A model generated the notes under the pieces. That model was not told the DNA's origin. It made no database searches and saw only the letters and a program-made list of their open reading frames with translations. DNA of 64,000 bases from Onthophagus taurus (taxonomy: Eukaryota > Arthropoda > Insecta > Coleoptera > Scarabaeidae), in assembly GCF_036711975.1 (NCBI RefSeq), contig NC_091971.1, forward strand, positions 11,291,501 to 11,355,500, read 5' to 3'. This document shows positions 36,512 to 46,840 of this stretch, in pieces (the first letter of the stretch is position 1; each line of letters begins with the position of its first letter). The position numbers and the translations under genes were made by a program.

Positions 36512-36805
36512 TATATGGGACTAGCTTCGGGCTAAATGCCCATTTTCAGCCTAATTTATATGCATGATCACTGATCACTACTTACTTACTGTCAAAAAGG
36601 AACTAATGGTAAAACTATCTTAGTTAAAAATACTATAATAACAACATTTATAGCATTTTTAACTAAGATAGTTTTACCATTAGTTCCTTTTTGACAGTAA
36701 GTAAGCAGTGATCATGTTAACTGGGTTTTTGTATAATGTTTTCCATGTTGTGTATATAGATTTGGCTGAAGATGGACATTTAGCCCGAAATTAGTCCTAT
36801 ATATA
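36512..36805. mobile_element. ~290-bp hairpin MITE
   Basis: Outer ends pair imperfectly (TATATGGGACTAGCTTCGGG with a CCCGAAATTAGTCCTATATA end). Inside, 36,581-36,705 is an almost perfect hairpin: arms of about 50 bp beginning CTTACTTACTGTCAAAAAGG and ending in the exact complement, with a loop of about 20 bp. No coding capacity. Confidence 0.8.
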
Positions 36806-37217
36806 TTAATAAATAGCAAGGAAGAAATTTTTGTTGTTTTATTAATACTTAATTAAATTAACTTGCAGTATGAATACAAATATTAATTACCGAATGTTTC
36901 TAATTCTAGTGTTAGCTCTAGTTTTAGTTATTATTATAAGTTGCATCCATTAAAATTATTCATTATAACAGTGTAAAGTGTAAAATAAAAACGGAATTTT
37001 AATTATAACAAACAAATCCTCATATTAATCTGTTATATCGAGATTTTACTGTTTTAATAAATTCAAGCCATTATTTGAAATATACATTTTCTAGCTTTGT
37101 AATAAAACCAGAGTGATTAAATAACAATTGTGATTAAATATAAAAATATATATCATTAAGCATTTCTAACAAGAAGTCATATTATTAAGTCAATTCATTA
37201 TTCAACATTGTGCTCAT

Positions 37218-38569
37218 TTATTTTCTCTTCTTTAACTCTTCAAATCGACGAGTTAAATCGTCGAAATCGATGTCGTCGTTGTTGGTAGGCGAAGTTAAAT
37301 GGTCATCTGTTGGTACTGAAGGCAACTCGGGTAGATCCGGATAATTATTTCCTTCTGGCATTTTCGTCCGCGGGGCTGGTTTAGGTTGTTCTTTATTCTA
37401 AACTCACAGAAATAAGAAAACATTATGAAATAAGCGATAAATACACACCTTGTTAAAGTTGTCTGGTGGTAATGATGAATAAGGTGGTGGTAAAGACTCC
37501 TTTAATTAAAAAAAAAAAATTGTGCACCACAAAAAACACCAAATAAAAAGATAAGGAATGATTTTTAAGTGAGATAAAATGATTCATAGATTAAAAATAG
37601 GTGCATTAAAAAGTTTTTACCCCAAAATCGGTGTTTGATTCTTTTGATTCAGCTCCTGGTGGAATGTTATAAGAAAAAGGGGCCCCGTAAGGTGGGTTAT
37701 TACTTGAAGAAGGAGCCGATGGGTTTAATGGACCAACAAAACCTCCTTGATCGGGAATATTTCCCCCCATAGGCTAAATAAAAAATTATTTATAACAAAA
37801 TAATAAATAACTACAATTTTACTTACAGGATAATTAAATGGACCTTGTAAAGGTAAAGGTGGGGGTTGTGGGTATCCAATAAATCCTGGTGGATACACGT
37901 TACCTCCACCCAAATTATTTTTATCACTTAAATCTATTAACATTCCATCCCGATTTCCTTCTCCTAAGATTTGTGGATCAGGGTCATAAGGAATATCATA
38001 AGTTTTAGCAATTTCAATTAAATATTTTTCAACAAGAAGTTTTGGAGGGCTCTGAATTGACATTTTATGTTTTAATTTAGGGCTTATTCTTGTCTCAGAT
38101 TCGTTTCTACACGCTTCGGCGAATTGCAAACCATATTTTCCTGCTAATAAATCAGCAATCACTTTTAATTCAGGACAATCGGATTGTAAACGAGGGGCAA
38201 CCCACATTATACTAGCGATAGCTTCAGCTATACCCTCATCTAAGTCTTTCATTTGGGTGATTAAACCAAATCGTGCCAATAATAAATCACAGTACATTTC
38301 AACAACTTCCATAGCTTCAACTAAGTAATCCTCTCTAAAAACAAGTTAATTTTAGAATTATTAAAAAGTTAATTTATAATTACTGACCTAACAATATGTT
38401 CAACACGAATTTTAGCACGTTCATATTTTCCAGCTTGGATAAAATCGGCGATTTCTCGCCGAGATTTTTGAGTCAACTCACTTTTTTTCTTCTCGAGCAG
38501 TTTTAACCTATTTATAGCTAATCTTAAATGCGTTTTTAATTTTGTATAATTCGGCCCGCTCGAAAACAT
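37218..38569 (-). CDS. IST1: IST1 homologue (ESCRT-III associated factor)
   Basis: Cytosolic ESCRT-III-like protein that binds CHMP1 and VPS4 and works in endosomal tubule scission and cytokinetic abscission. Exons: 38,388-38,569; 37,827-38,334; 37,621-37,773; 37,449-37,499; 37,218-37,397, all frame-consistent; 357 residues. The N-terminal helical IST1 domain begins MFSSGPNYTKLKTHLRLAIN, includes QKSRREIADFIQAGKYERAK and EAIASIMWVAPRLQSDCPEL, and extends to about residue 180. A Pro/Gly-rich linker follows. The C-terminus has a Pro-rich PDLPELPSVP (MIM2-like) and the MIM1 motif DIDFDDLTRRFEELKKRK, nearly as in human IST1. This is the intact copy; a broken partial copy lies at 45,570-46,304. 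The left breakpoint of the tandem duplication falls at 37,836, inside exon 2. Confidence 0.96.
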
Positions 38570-39104
38570 CTTTACGATTTACACTTTTAAACAATACTGA
38601 GCTTACTTTAGATAATAATAAGTAGACTTTAAATGAGTAATTAATCGTGACTCATTTCTAATAAAAAATGACGTTTTCGCTGTCAAAAATGTCAAAAAAA
38701 GTTAGGTTATTGTTGTGTTAAGTCCATAGATATCTTTAAATATGGAGTGGGGCGAAAAGTAAAGAAGATGGATATATTAATAAATGTGGACTAGGAAAAT
38801 TTAATGTTTATTTATAAACTTATTTTCTTTTCAATACGAAATTATATTAATTAAAAGTAATTAACACATATTTTTAGTAATAAAACTTACATATTGATAA
38901 TTATTTCATTTTTAGTTCTTTCTGCGCAATCTCCGCGATATAAACGTGTGTTACCGTCTGGTGTGGCTAAAATTGTACTTTTCAGTCTCCTTTTAGACGT
39001 CAAAGCGTTTAGAAAGTATCATTTCGACTTTCTCGCAAGTAAAAATTCAACCTAATTGTGGTTGTCATGACAACATTTGTTTAAATAATAGTAAAGCGTG
39101 TTTT
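38570..39104. promoter_or_regulatory. Divergent promoter region IST1 / recombinase-like gene
   Basis: 535 bp separate the two start codons. The region is retained at the matching place in copy 2 (46,305-46,840), including TTAGACGTCAAAGCG and a GTTGTCATGACAACATTTG palindrome just before the recombinase-like ATG. Both genes probably draw on a bidirectional promoter; no TATA box is evident. Confidence 0.5.
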
Positions 39105-42100
39105 TTGTGTGAAATGATGGCGGAAGACAGTGATTCTTCAAATAATTCCCTCACTGAGCTTAGATTGCAAAAGCCCCCGAATATATCGCAAATCGAATCG
39201 TTACCTGTAAAGTCGCAAAATTTGTACGAGAAGCGATATAAATTATTTATGACATGGTGCGCGAGTAATAAAGAAACGCATTATTCTGAAAACGTAATGT
39301 TAAGGTATTTTATGTACTTGGCGAAAAATTGCAAACCAACAACGTTATGGGCTGTTTATTCGATGTTAAAATCGACGTTGTTAATGAAAAATAAAATTGA
39401 TATTAGATTGTATACGAGAGTTACTGCATTTCTTAAACAACAAAATGTTGGATATAAGAGTAAGCAATCGAAGGTTTTTACTCCTCAAGAGATTCTAAAA
39501 TTTCTCCGGGAAGCCCCTAATGAAAGATATCTGATGTGGAAGGTAATTTTTTTTGAAATTTATTGTTGTTTATTTATTAAGTGCTGCTTATACGAAAATT
39601 TTGCGCAAGCGCAGAGCCTAGAAACATAATTACTGTACGAGTGTGGAGAATTTCACGACGAGGTCGTAGACCGAGTCGTATAATCACACGAGTACTGTAA
39701 TTATGCTCTAGCCCAGTGTTTTCCAAACTTTTTTCACCGTGGAACACTCCTTAAGTTTTAAATTTTTGTGGTAGCAATCAACGAGGCAATAAACATGTAA
39801 AGCTTTAAAATTTTCTCATTAAAGATTTCATTTATTTTACACTTTTTCGCGAAACACTTACCGACTGTCTGCGGAACACAGTTTGGGAATCGCTGCTTTA
39901 GCCCACGTGTGATATACAACATTTTATCTACGACTACTAAAAATTACTTAAAAATCAATTTCTTTAAAAAGTTCTATTTTGACATTTATAAAAATATTTT
40001 GAAATAATTGTTGACAATTTTGAATTAATGTCAGTTTCAATAACATGTTTACTCATCTGGAATAAGTGTTTCAAGATGTAAAAACATAACAATTAATGTT
40101 TATAATAAATAGTATTGTTTCACTTTAAATAGGTCGCACTTTTTCTTTTGTATTGTTGCTCGTTTCAATAAATTAAGTCTGTTCTGATTGGTGATTGACA
40201 TTACGTAACTCAAATCACCTCAAATGAGTGTGGTAATGATGACTTATCTAAGCAGTCGTAGATAAATAACTATTTATAGTTATTCACTTTGCTGACTTGG
40301 TACATAAATAACTATTAGGTACTGTTTTAAGAATCTCTTAAATAAATTTTAAACTAGAATCAGAAAATAATATTATTCGGCCGGATTACAGTTAACGTTC
40401 GTTTTCTCGTTGAACTGGATGATTAATATAACAACGATTCAATAGTATATTAAGTATCCAGAACGGTAAGTACAATTTACCGGTTGACGACAATGTTTGA
40501 CTCCAATAGTGTCGGAAATTGTATTGTAAACAGTGCTTACAATAATATTAAAACTTAATATAATATAAATTATAATATATATTACTATATAACCAAAATG
40601 AGTGATTCTGAGAGGGAAAATGGTGATGATATAGAAAAAAAGCTTGGAATATTGGACATTCGGCAATAATTCTCAAAAAATGGTGTGAAGTAAAGAATAA
40701 AAATACGAGTGAAAAAGTCTTGTTGGCATATTTGGTCGAAAGAAACGGAAAATTAAAAGCTGCAGGTAGTTTATGGTATATATTGAGTATATATTATACT
40801 CAATGTTGAAAGCGACAATTTTTTTACACGAATCCATTGATATATCCAAGTTTTCAACATTAATTGCCTTTCTAAAAAGAAAAAATGTTGGGTACAAACC
40901 TAAAAAAGCTAGTGTTAAAATTTTTAATTGAAGCACCAGACGAATTGTTTTTAATCCATAAGGTAAATTTAGATTACTTGTAAAAATACGAGGATATATT
41001 TCCGACAATGTATTTTTTAAGTAGCAATGATATTAAGGGTAGCAGGAGCATGTCGCAGAGAAGAGTTATATAAAATGACTATTAAAGATATAGAAGATCG
41101 TGAATCTTTTATTATTATAACCATTCCAAATACAAAAACCAATATTCAGCGCACATTTACTGTCATAAATAAAAAAAACGAAAAAATTAATTATTTTGTT
41201 CGGAAATATACTAAACTGCGGCCAGACAATGCAAAGTCGTTGCATTTATTCCTAAATTATCGGAATGGGAAATGTAAAAATCAGGTAGTCGGTAAAGGTA
41301 CTATTGAAGCTTTATCATCGAAAATTGCTGAATACTTAAAATTGGAAAACGCAGTTAATTACACTGGTCACTCGTTTCGACGTACTTCAGCCACATTATT
41401 AGCCAATAAAGGTGTAGACGTTTTAGGACTAAAAAGACATGGAGGTTGGAAATCTTCGACTGTGGCTGAAAGTTATGTTGAAGATTCTCTTCAAAACAAA
41501 AATCAATTTGCAGAAAAGATTCTACATGATGATAATGAATCGCCTTGCAGCGTTTCTGATAATATACTACAATCATCAGCTTGTGCTTCTACATCACGGA
41601 CATTTTCTGTTGATACAAATACCGAAAAAAGCAATATTTCAATTTCTATTTCTAGCTGTAATAACTGTACATTTAATTTCAAATAAATTATATTTTTATT
41701 TGAAATTTTATTTATTATACTTACCGCTCTGTCGTTTTAGCCGTAGCAACCAGTAAAATCAACTTACCGTCATAGAAACGCTACTCGTAAATAAACAAAA
41801 TAGTCCGATCGTGCAAAAAGATTATTCACGGGCATTCACGGGTAACCAACTTGACAGACTAATAATAATTATTTGAAACGTTAAAATTTCAAAAAACGTC
41901 AATTTAATTCAATTTTTTAGGAGTTTCTAAAGGTTTGACATTAAAAAAACCTAAACATATTCCTTCTTTCGTATGATTTAAGCATAAATTTTGCATTAAG
42001 CACGAATTTGTTTAGGTTATTTTAATGTCAAACATTTAGAAACTCCTAAAAAATTGATTTAAATTGACGTTTTTTGAACTTTTAACGTTTCAAATAATTA

Positions 42101-44939
42101 TTATTAGTTTGGTCAAGATGGCTACCCGTGAATAATGATTATTATTCACCGCTATTATTCACTCCGTGAAAAATGACTACCATTTTGTTTTAGAAAACTC
42201 ATTCATAAGGTATATATTATAAGGTAGTCGTGGACAAAGTATAGTATTCTACTCGCATATAGCTCTCATTATATGCTCATATAATAATATACTATTTTTA
42301 ACTAAATTTTTGAATAAAGTTTAAACGTCAATATGACACAAATTCAATGTTACCAACCGTAACCAACTTCACAACAATTTGTCAAAATGAAATGTCAATT
42401 TTATGAAACGTCATGTTTTTTTTACGAAAATTAATCAATCTATGCTTAAATCATACGAAAAAAGGAATTTATTTACGTTTTTTTAATTTCAAACCTTTAG
42501 AAAGTTCTAAAAAATTAAATTAAATTGACGTTTTTTGAAATTTTGACGTTTCAAATAATTATTAGTCTGTCAAGTTGATTACCCGTGAATAATGATTATT
42601 CACCGCTATTATTCACTCTGAAAAATGACTACCCTTTTGTTTTAGAAAACTCATTTATAAGGTATACATATTATAAGGTAGTCGTCTACTCGAAAATAGT
42701 ATATTAAAAACTAAGTTTCGTAAAACACGCTTGAAATGCACGAACTCAAGTTGAAAAACGAGTGGCGAAGCCACGAGTTTTTTAATGAATGAGTCCTTCA
42801 AGTCTTATGAAACGTGTTTTTATGCTATTTTTTGTAATTCGCATTTTTTTCCTGTTTTTTTAACAAAAATAAAATAAATTTTAACAATGTAGGGGAATGG
42901 GTATGTAGCAGTTGGTAACACTTGAAAATAGAAATTGAATTGACAATTAGCACTTGTCAAAACACAAAATGTATTGACCTTAAAAAGAATGTTTCATGTA
43001 CACATTCCAAAATAAGAGAAATTGCTCAGAGTTCAATGTCTTCATCATTGTGGACCTTGTAGTTGATGTTAAAAACGTGTTTAAACATCAATAGACAACT
43101 AGAAAAATTAATGACCCAATGTTACCAATTTGAACTGGTTCCCTTTGTTGTCTCATTACAGCACTCGTTTAAGTACTGTAATAGCTTTCATTACCGTTGC
43201 GAATTACAAAAAAATAATACAATATGTTTAGTCGACGGACCTTGGGTTAGAGCATAATTACAGTACTCGTGTGATTACACGACTCGGTCTACGACCTTGT
43301 CGTGCAGTTCTCCACACTCGTACAATAATTATGTTTCTAGCCGACTTGTAATATAAATAACTATTACATGTCTTTCTAACGTTATGTAACTTCGCTTTTT
43401 TATAACTAGTGATGTAATGAATTCCATTACCTAACTACAAATTGATAAATTGTCAATCTGTTAGTAATAGAATAAGTCAAGTTTTGTACAAATATTGTTT
43501 TTTCAATGGAATTAGATAAAATTTTGTACTTAACTCACGTAATTTACAGAACTCGCTCGCTTCTCTCGTCAAACAAAATTAATCTTTTCATAACAGGTTA
43601 CGTAAATAACTATTACGTCACGTAATTTGCAAAACTCGCTCGCTCGTTCGTCAAACAAAATTAGTCTTTTCATAACTGGTTACGTAAAATTTAATTTTCA
43701 TAATGGAGTTAGGTAATTTAAATTTAAAGAAAGATGTTTTATTATCAACCCTTATATTTTATATCATGTGTAATATAAATAGCTATTATATATCTTATAG
43801 GGTAGAAGTATGATTACAATAACGAGTCTGTAGTATTCCAGGACGAGGTCATAGCCCGACTCGTATAATCGCACGAGTGCTGTAGTTACTTTGTAACCGG
43901 AGCTTAGTACAATAATTTATTTTCGTATGATCCGGTTTAATCACACGCATGGATGTGATACAAAATTTTATATACTGCTTGGAAAAATTAATTTAATCGT
44001 TTACTTCTTTTGTTAAATAACAATTGTAGAATTTATAAAAAAATTAAAAATATCTTAGTTATCTCCATACACATCAGAGACCCTGTATATTAATTTTTAT
44101 ACTTTATTAATTTTTAGGTTTGTTTATTAATTGGGATATCTGGAGGTTGTGGTAGAGATGAATTACGAAAATTAAAAGTAAAAGATATCGCCGATAAAGA
44201 GGATATGTTAATAATAACAATACCAAATTCGAATGGGAAAATGCGAACATTTACGATTACAAACGACATGTTTGACGGAGTAGAACCTTTACAACTTTAC
44301 AGAGAATATTTCTCATTAAGGCCAATTCACTGCGAACACAACACATTTTTTGTTAATTATAGAATGGGAAAATGTTCAGTACAAGTAATTGGTATCAACA
44401 CATTTTCAAAAATTCCCAGTTTGATTGCCAAGTATTTACAATTGCCGAATCAACGAGAATACACCGGTTTCTGTTTTCGTCGAACTTCCGCTTTGTGGTT
44501 AGCAAGCGCTGGTGCTGATGCATTTACGCTACGAAGACTTGTTGGATGGAGAACATCTTCGATAGCTAGACGTTATATTGATGAAGGATATTCTAGTACT
44601 AAAAAAAATAATAATGCGGAAGAATCTGTTGGAAGTAATATCGTTAATATTAACGATAACTCTACTTCTAATGAATTTAATTTAACTAAAGATAATATAG
44701 CGGATGGTATAACAATAAATGGAATGGAAACTGAGATTAAAATTTGTCCAAATAATGATCCATTAGACGATAACGACATTAATGAAGCAACATTTACTGC
44801 AACAATCCCAGAAATTTCAAATGAATCATCTAATGATGTAAATCCTGAAACGAATCAACAACCACGTGTTACTACTTCAGGATCTTGTGTTAATATTTAT
44901 AATTGTACAAATTGTACTATTATTATTAATAGAAAATAG
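39105..44939 (+). CDS. Crypton-like tyrosine-recombinase-fold protein, copy 1
   Basis: Exons 39,105-39,542 and 44,118-44,939 join in phase 0 (LMWK|VCLLIGISGG) to give 419 residues; ATG 39,117 (second Met of MCEMM) is an alternative start. Residues about 25-140 resemble a recombinase core-binding domain (YEKRYKLFMTWCASN, TTLWAVYSMLKSTLL). Residues about 147-310 resemble a tyrosine-recombinase catalytic domain: GGCGRDELRKLKVKDI (box I), EYTGFCFRRTSALWLA (box II) and LVGWRTSSIARRYIDEG (W and terminal Tyr). Against the relative at 41.0 kb (CRREEL, TGHSFRRTSA), the first catalytic Arg is Gly and the His of HxxR is Phe; the second Arg, Trp and Tyr remain. This suggests loss of DNA cleavage but retained DNA binding. 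The tail ends CVNIYNCTNCTIIINRK. The intron is 4.6 kb. AATAAA lies at 44,970. Function is unknown. Confidence 0.8.
39620..39710. repeat. Short palindromic CGAGTCG-type element
   Basis: Begins TAATTACTGTACGAGTGTGG and ends CACACGAGTACTGTAATTA, with GACGAGGTCGTAGACCGAGTCGTAT in the middle (quoted in parts: GACGAGGTCG and CCGAGTCGTA). The family recurs at about 43,255-43,340 (inverted), 43,815-43,885, 47,360-47,450, 50,800-50,875 (inverted) and 51,268-51,340. Confidence 0.65.
39714..39895. mobile_element. Short hAT-like MITE (copy 1)
   Basis: The termini CAGTGTTTTCCAAACTTTTT and (reverse complement of the right end) CAGCGATTCCCAAACTG form imperfect terminal inverted repeats. They are flanked by near-identical 8-bp sites, CTCTAGCC and CTTTAGCC. 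An 8-bp duplication and CAGnG ends are the hAT pattern. At 182 bp it is non-autonomous. The same insertion is in duplication copy 2, so it predates the duplication. Confidence 0.75.
40598..41686 (+). pseudogene. Nested Crypton-like tyrosine recombinase, N-terminal exon broken
   Basis: Lies inside the intron of recombinase-like copy 1 and has no counterpart in copy 2. Exon 1 (40,598-40,962) starts MSDSERENGDDIEKKLG. It has an in-frame stop after ILDIRQ, a frameshift around the LW..MLKAT block, and another stop after KIFN, yet still shows MLKATIFLHESIDIS and AFLKRKNVGYKPKK. A 62-bp intron (GTAAAT...GTAG) leads to exon 2 (41,025-41,686), open throughout: VAGACRREELYKMTIKDI, TGHSFRRTSATLLANKG, RHGGWKSSTVAESYVEDS. 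All expected catalytic residues are visible here (Arg; HxxR; Trp; Tyr). The tail SISSCNNCTFNFK echoes that of the host gene. The intron position matches the host genes. It is related to but clearly diverged from them, so it is an older family member or an inserted Crypton-like element. Element ends were not identified. Confidence 0.8.
41690..44117. other. Repeat-filled 3' part of recombinase-like intron, copy 1
   Basis: Holds mutually inverted fragments built on GTTTCAAATAATTATTAGTC, GTGAATAATGATTATTCACC, GGTAGTCATTTTTCACGG-type and TTAGAAACTCCTAAAAA motifs. The same families fill 48.0-50.4 kb. From about 42,660 on it is collinear with copy 2 (50,200-51,570). No gene is seen. Confidence 0.55.
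43525..43690. repeat. Local ~80-bp tandem duplication, copy 1 only
   Basis: Two units carry CACGTAATTTrCArAACTCGCTCGC, CGTCAAACAAAATTA and TCTTTTCATAAC-GGTTACGTAA. Copy 2 has only one unit (about 51,070-51,140), so this arose or was lost after the segmental duplication. Confidence 0.65.
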
Positions 44940-45029
44940 TTATTTATTGATGTTACTTTATTTATTCTTAATAAAGATTTAAAAATGCATATATATTATT
45001 CTTACAATAAATATTAATACAAAAATTAA

Positions 45030-45568
45030 TTATATTAATTTAGCTGGAACAAAATATTTATAATAAGCCCTGGTAAAATCAATCATTAAATCCATTTCAC
45101 ACTCAGGAACCTCTCCAAACTGCATCTCAGGATTTCCTTTATATCTTGTAAATGGTGGATAACAGTTTCAGGAGGGATAACAGCATTATCCTCTATAACA
45201 CAGCAATCTTTTAACTGGCATTGTCGCCCTATCACGCAATTTTTCCCAATATAGACGTACGATCCAACCACAGCAGCATTAACCACAGAATTTTCACCAA
45301 TAAACACATTATCTCCCATAATTAACGGAAAAAATGCGACTCCTTTACTAAATTTTTTAAAAGGGGGTCGAATAACTGCTCCTTTACTAATTACACAGTA
45401 TCGCCCCGTTTTTACACTCGCCAAATCGCCTCGAATTATAGCATCCGCTTGAACTATAACCCTTCCTTGATGAATTATATTTTGCAAACCACACAGAACC
45501 GATTGTTTGCTTACTTTGTTACCGGAAGCTGTTTCCACATAATCACCTTTCCGATATGTTATATCACG
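45030..45568 (-). pseudogene. DCTN5: DCTN5 (dynactin p25) pseudogene at duplication junction
   Basis: About 97-98% identical to the intact gene at 52,483-53,031 but truncated and frameshifted. Its first codons are missing: the sequence switches from DCTN5 to IST1 right after the codons for [12 protein letters not shown] (in reading direction, just upstream). One base is missing in the [12 protein letters not shown] region (GTGGATAACAG here, GTGGTATAACAG in the gene), so the last 40 or so codons are out of frame. A 191-codon open frame runs through the junction from IST1 sequence (in a different frame) into DCTN5, but it lacks a promoter of its own and is probably not meaningful. Confidence 0.9.
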
Positions 45569-45569
45569 A

Positions 45570-46304
45570 AAATGGACCTTGTAAAGGTAAAGGTGGGGGT
45601 TGTGGATATCCAATAAATCCTGGTGGATACACATTACCTCCACCCAAATTATTTTTATCACTTAAATTTATTAACATTCCATTCCGATTTCCTTCTCCTA
45701 AGATTTGTGGATCAGGGTCATAAGGAATGTCATAAGTTTTAGCAATTTCAATCAAATATTTTTCAACAAGAAGTTTTGGAGGGCTCTGAATTGACATTTT
45801 ATGTTTTAATTTAGGGCTTATTCTTGTCTCAGATTCGTTTCTACACGCTTCAGCGAATTGCAAACCATATTTTCCTGCTAATAAATCAGCAATCACTTTT
45901 AATTCAGGACAATCGGATTGTAAACGAGGGGCGACCCACATTATACTAGCGATAGCTTCAGCTATACCCTCATCTAAGTCTTTCATTTGGGTGATTAAAC
46001 CAAATCGTGCCAATAATAAATCACAGTACATTTCAACAACTTCCATAGCTTCAACTAAGTAATCCTCTCTAAAAACAAGTTAATTTTAGAATTATTTAAA
46101 AGTTAATTTGTAATTACTGACCTAACAATATGTTCAACACGGATTTTAGCACGTTCATATTTTCCAGCTTGGATAAAATCGGCGATTTCTCGCCGAGATT
46201 TTTGAGTCAACTCACTCTTTTTTCTTCTCGAGCAGTTTTAACCTATTTATAGCTAATCTTAAATGCGTTTTTAATTTTGTATAATTCGGTCCGCTCGAAA
46301 ACAT
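45570..46304 (-). pseudogene. IST1: IST1 pseudogene at duplication junction
   Basis: A copy of IST1 exon 1 and most of exon 2. Exon 1 has one extra base in the A-run encoding KKKS, which gives a stop two codons later (KKE then TGA). Exon 2 is cut at the junction after PPLPLQGPF, followed by Ser and a stop formed by the fused DCTN5 sequence. The C-terminal Pro-rich region and MIM motifs are absent. The 160-codon exon 2 frame is otherwise still open and almost identical to the true gene (for example DGMLIDLS has become NGMLINLS). Confidence 0.92.
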
Positions 46305-46840
46305 CTTTACGATTTACACTTTTAAACAATACTGAGCTTACTTTACATAATAATAAGTAGACTTTAAATGAGTAATTAATCGTGACTCTTTCTAATAAAA
46401 AATGACGTTTTCGCTGTCAAAAATGTCAAAAAAAGTGAGGTTATTGTGTTGTGTTAAGTCCATAGATATCTTTAAATATGGAGTGGGGCGAAAAGTAAAG
46501 GAGATGGATACATTAATAAATATGGACTAGAAAAAATTAATGTTTATTTATAAACTTATTTTCTTTTCAATACAAAATTATATTAATTAAAAGTAATTAA
46601 CACATATTTTTAGTAATGAAACTTACAGTTTGATAATTATTTCATTTTTAGTTCTTTCTGCGCAATCTCCGCGATATAAACGTGTGTTACCGTCTGGTGT
46701 GGCTAAAATTGTACTTTTCAGTCTCCTTTTAGACGTCAAAGCGTTTAGAAAGTATCATTTCGACATTCTCGCAAGTAAAAATTCAACCTAGTTGTGGTTG
46801 TCATGACAACATTTGTTTAAATAATAGTAAAGCGTGTTTT

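Larger units (their letters stand above)
32446..37051. mobile_element. Repeat block bounded by pogo-like terminal repeats
   Basis: The left end CAGTAAAACCTCGATATA (from 32,446, preceded by TA) pairs with the right end, whose reverse complement is CAGTAAAATCTCGATATAAC (ending at 37,051). CAGT..AACCTCG ends are typical of pogo/Tigger-type elements. A second inverted pair lies just inside (ATAAGGTTATCCAACTC near 32,674, its complement near 36,372). No transposase frame is present; the interior holds nested inverted repeats annotated separately. The right flank is TT, not TA, so the two ends may not belong to one insertion. Confidence 0.5.
37836..45568. repeat. Tandem segmental duplication, copy 1 (7.7 kb)
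   Basis: This segment and 45,570-53,022 are direct repeats, offset 7,734 bp at the left and about 7,453 bp at the right. Shared content in order: IST1 exons 2 and 1 (-), divergent intergenic region, recombinase-like exon 1 (+), repeat-filled intron, exon 2 (+), DCTN5 (-). Nucleotide identity in exons is about 98% by eye. Most of the length difference lies in the intron, where copy 1 alone has a nested Crypton-like unit. Confidence 0.95.

Noticed and set aside
45086-45661. 191-codon open frame crossing the DCTN5/IST1 junction
   Set aside because: It reads IST1 sequence out of its native frame and ends in a frameshifted DCTN5 tail; it is a by-product of the duplication, not a new gene.
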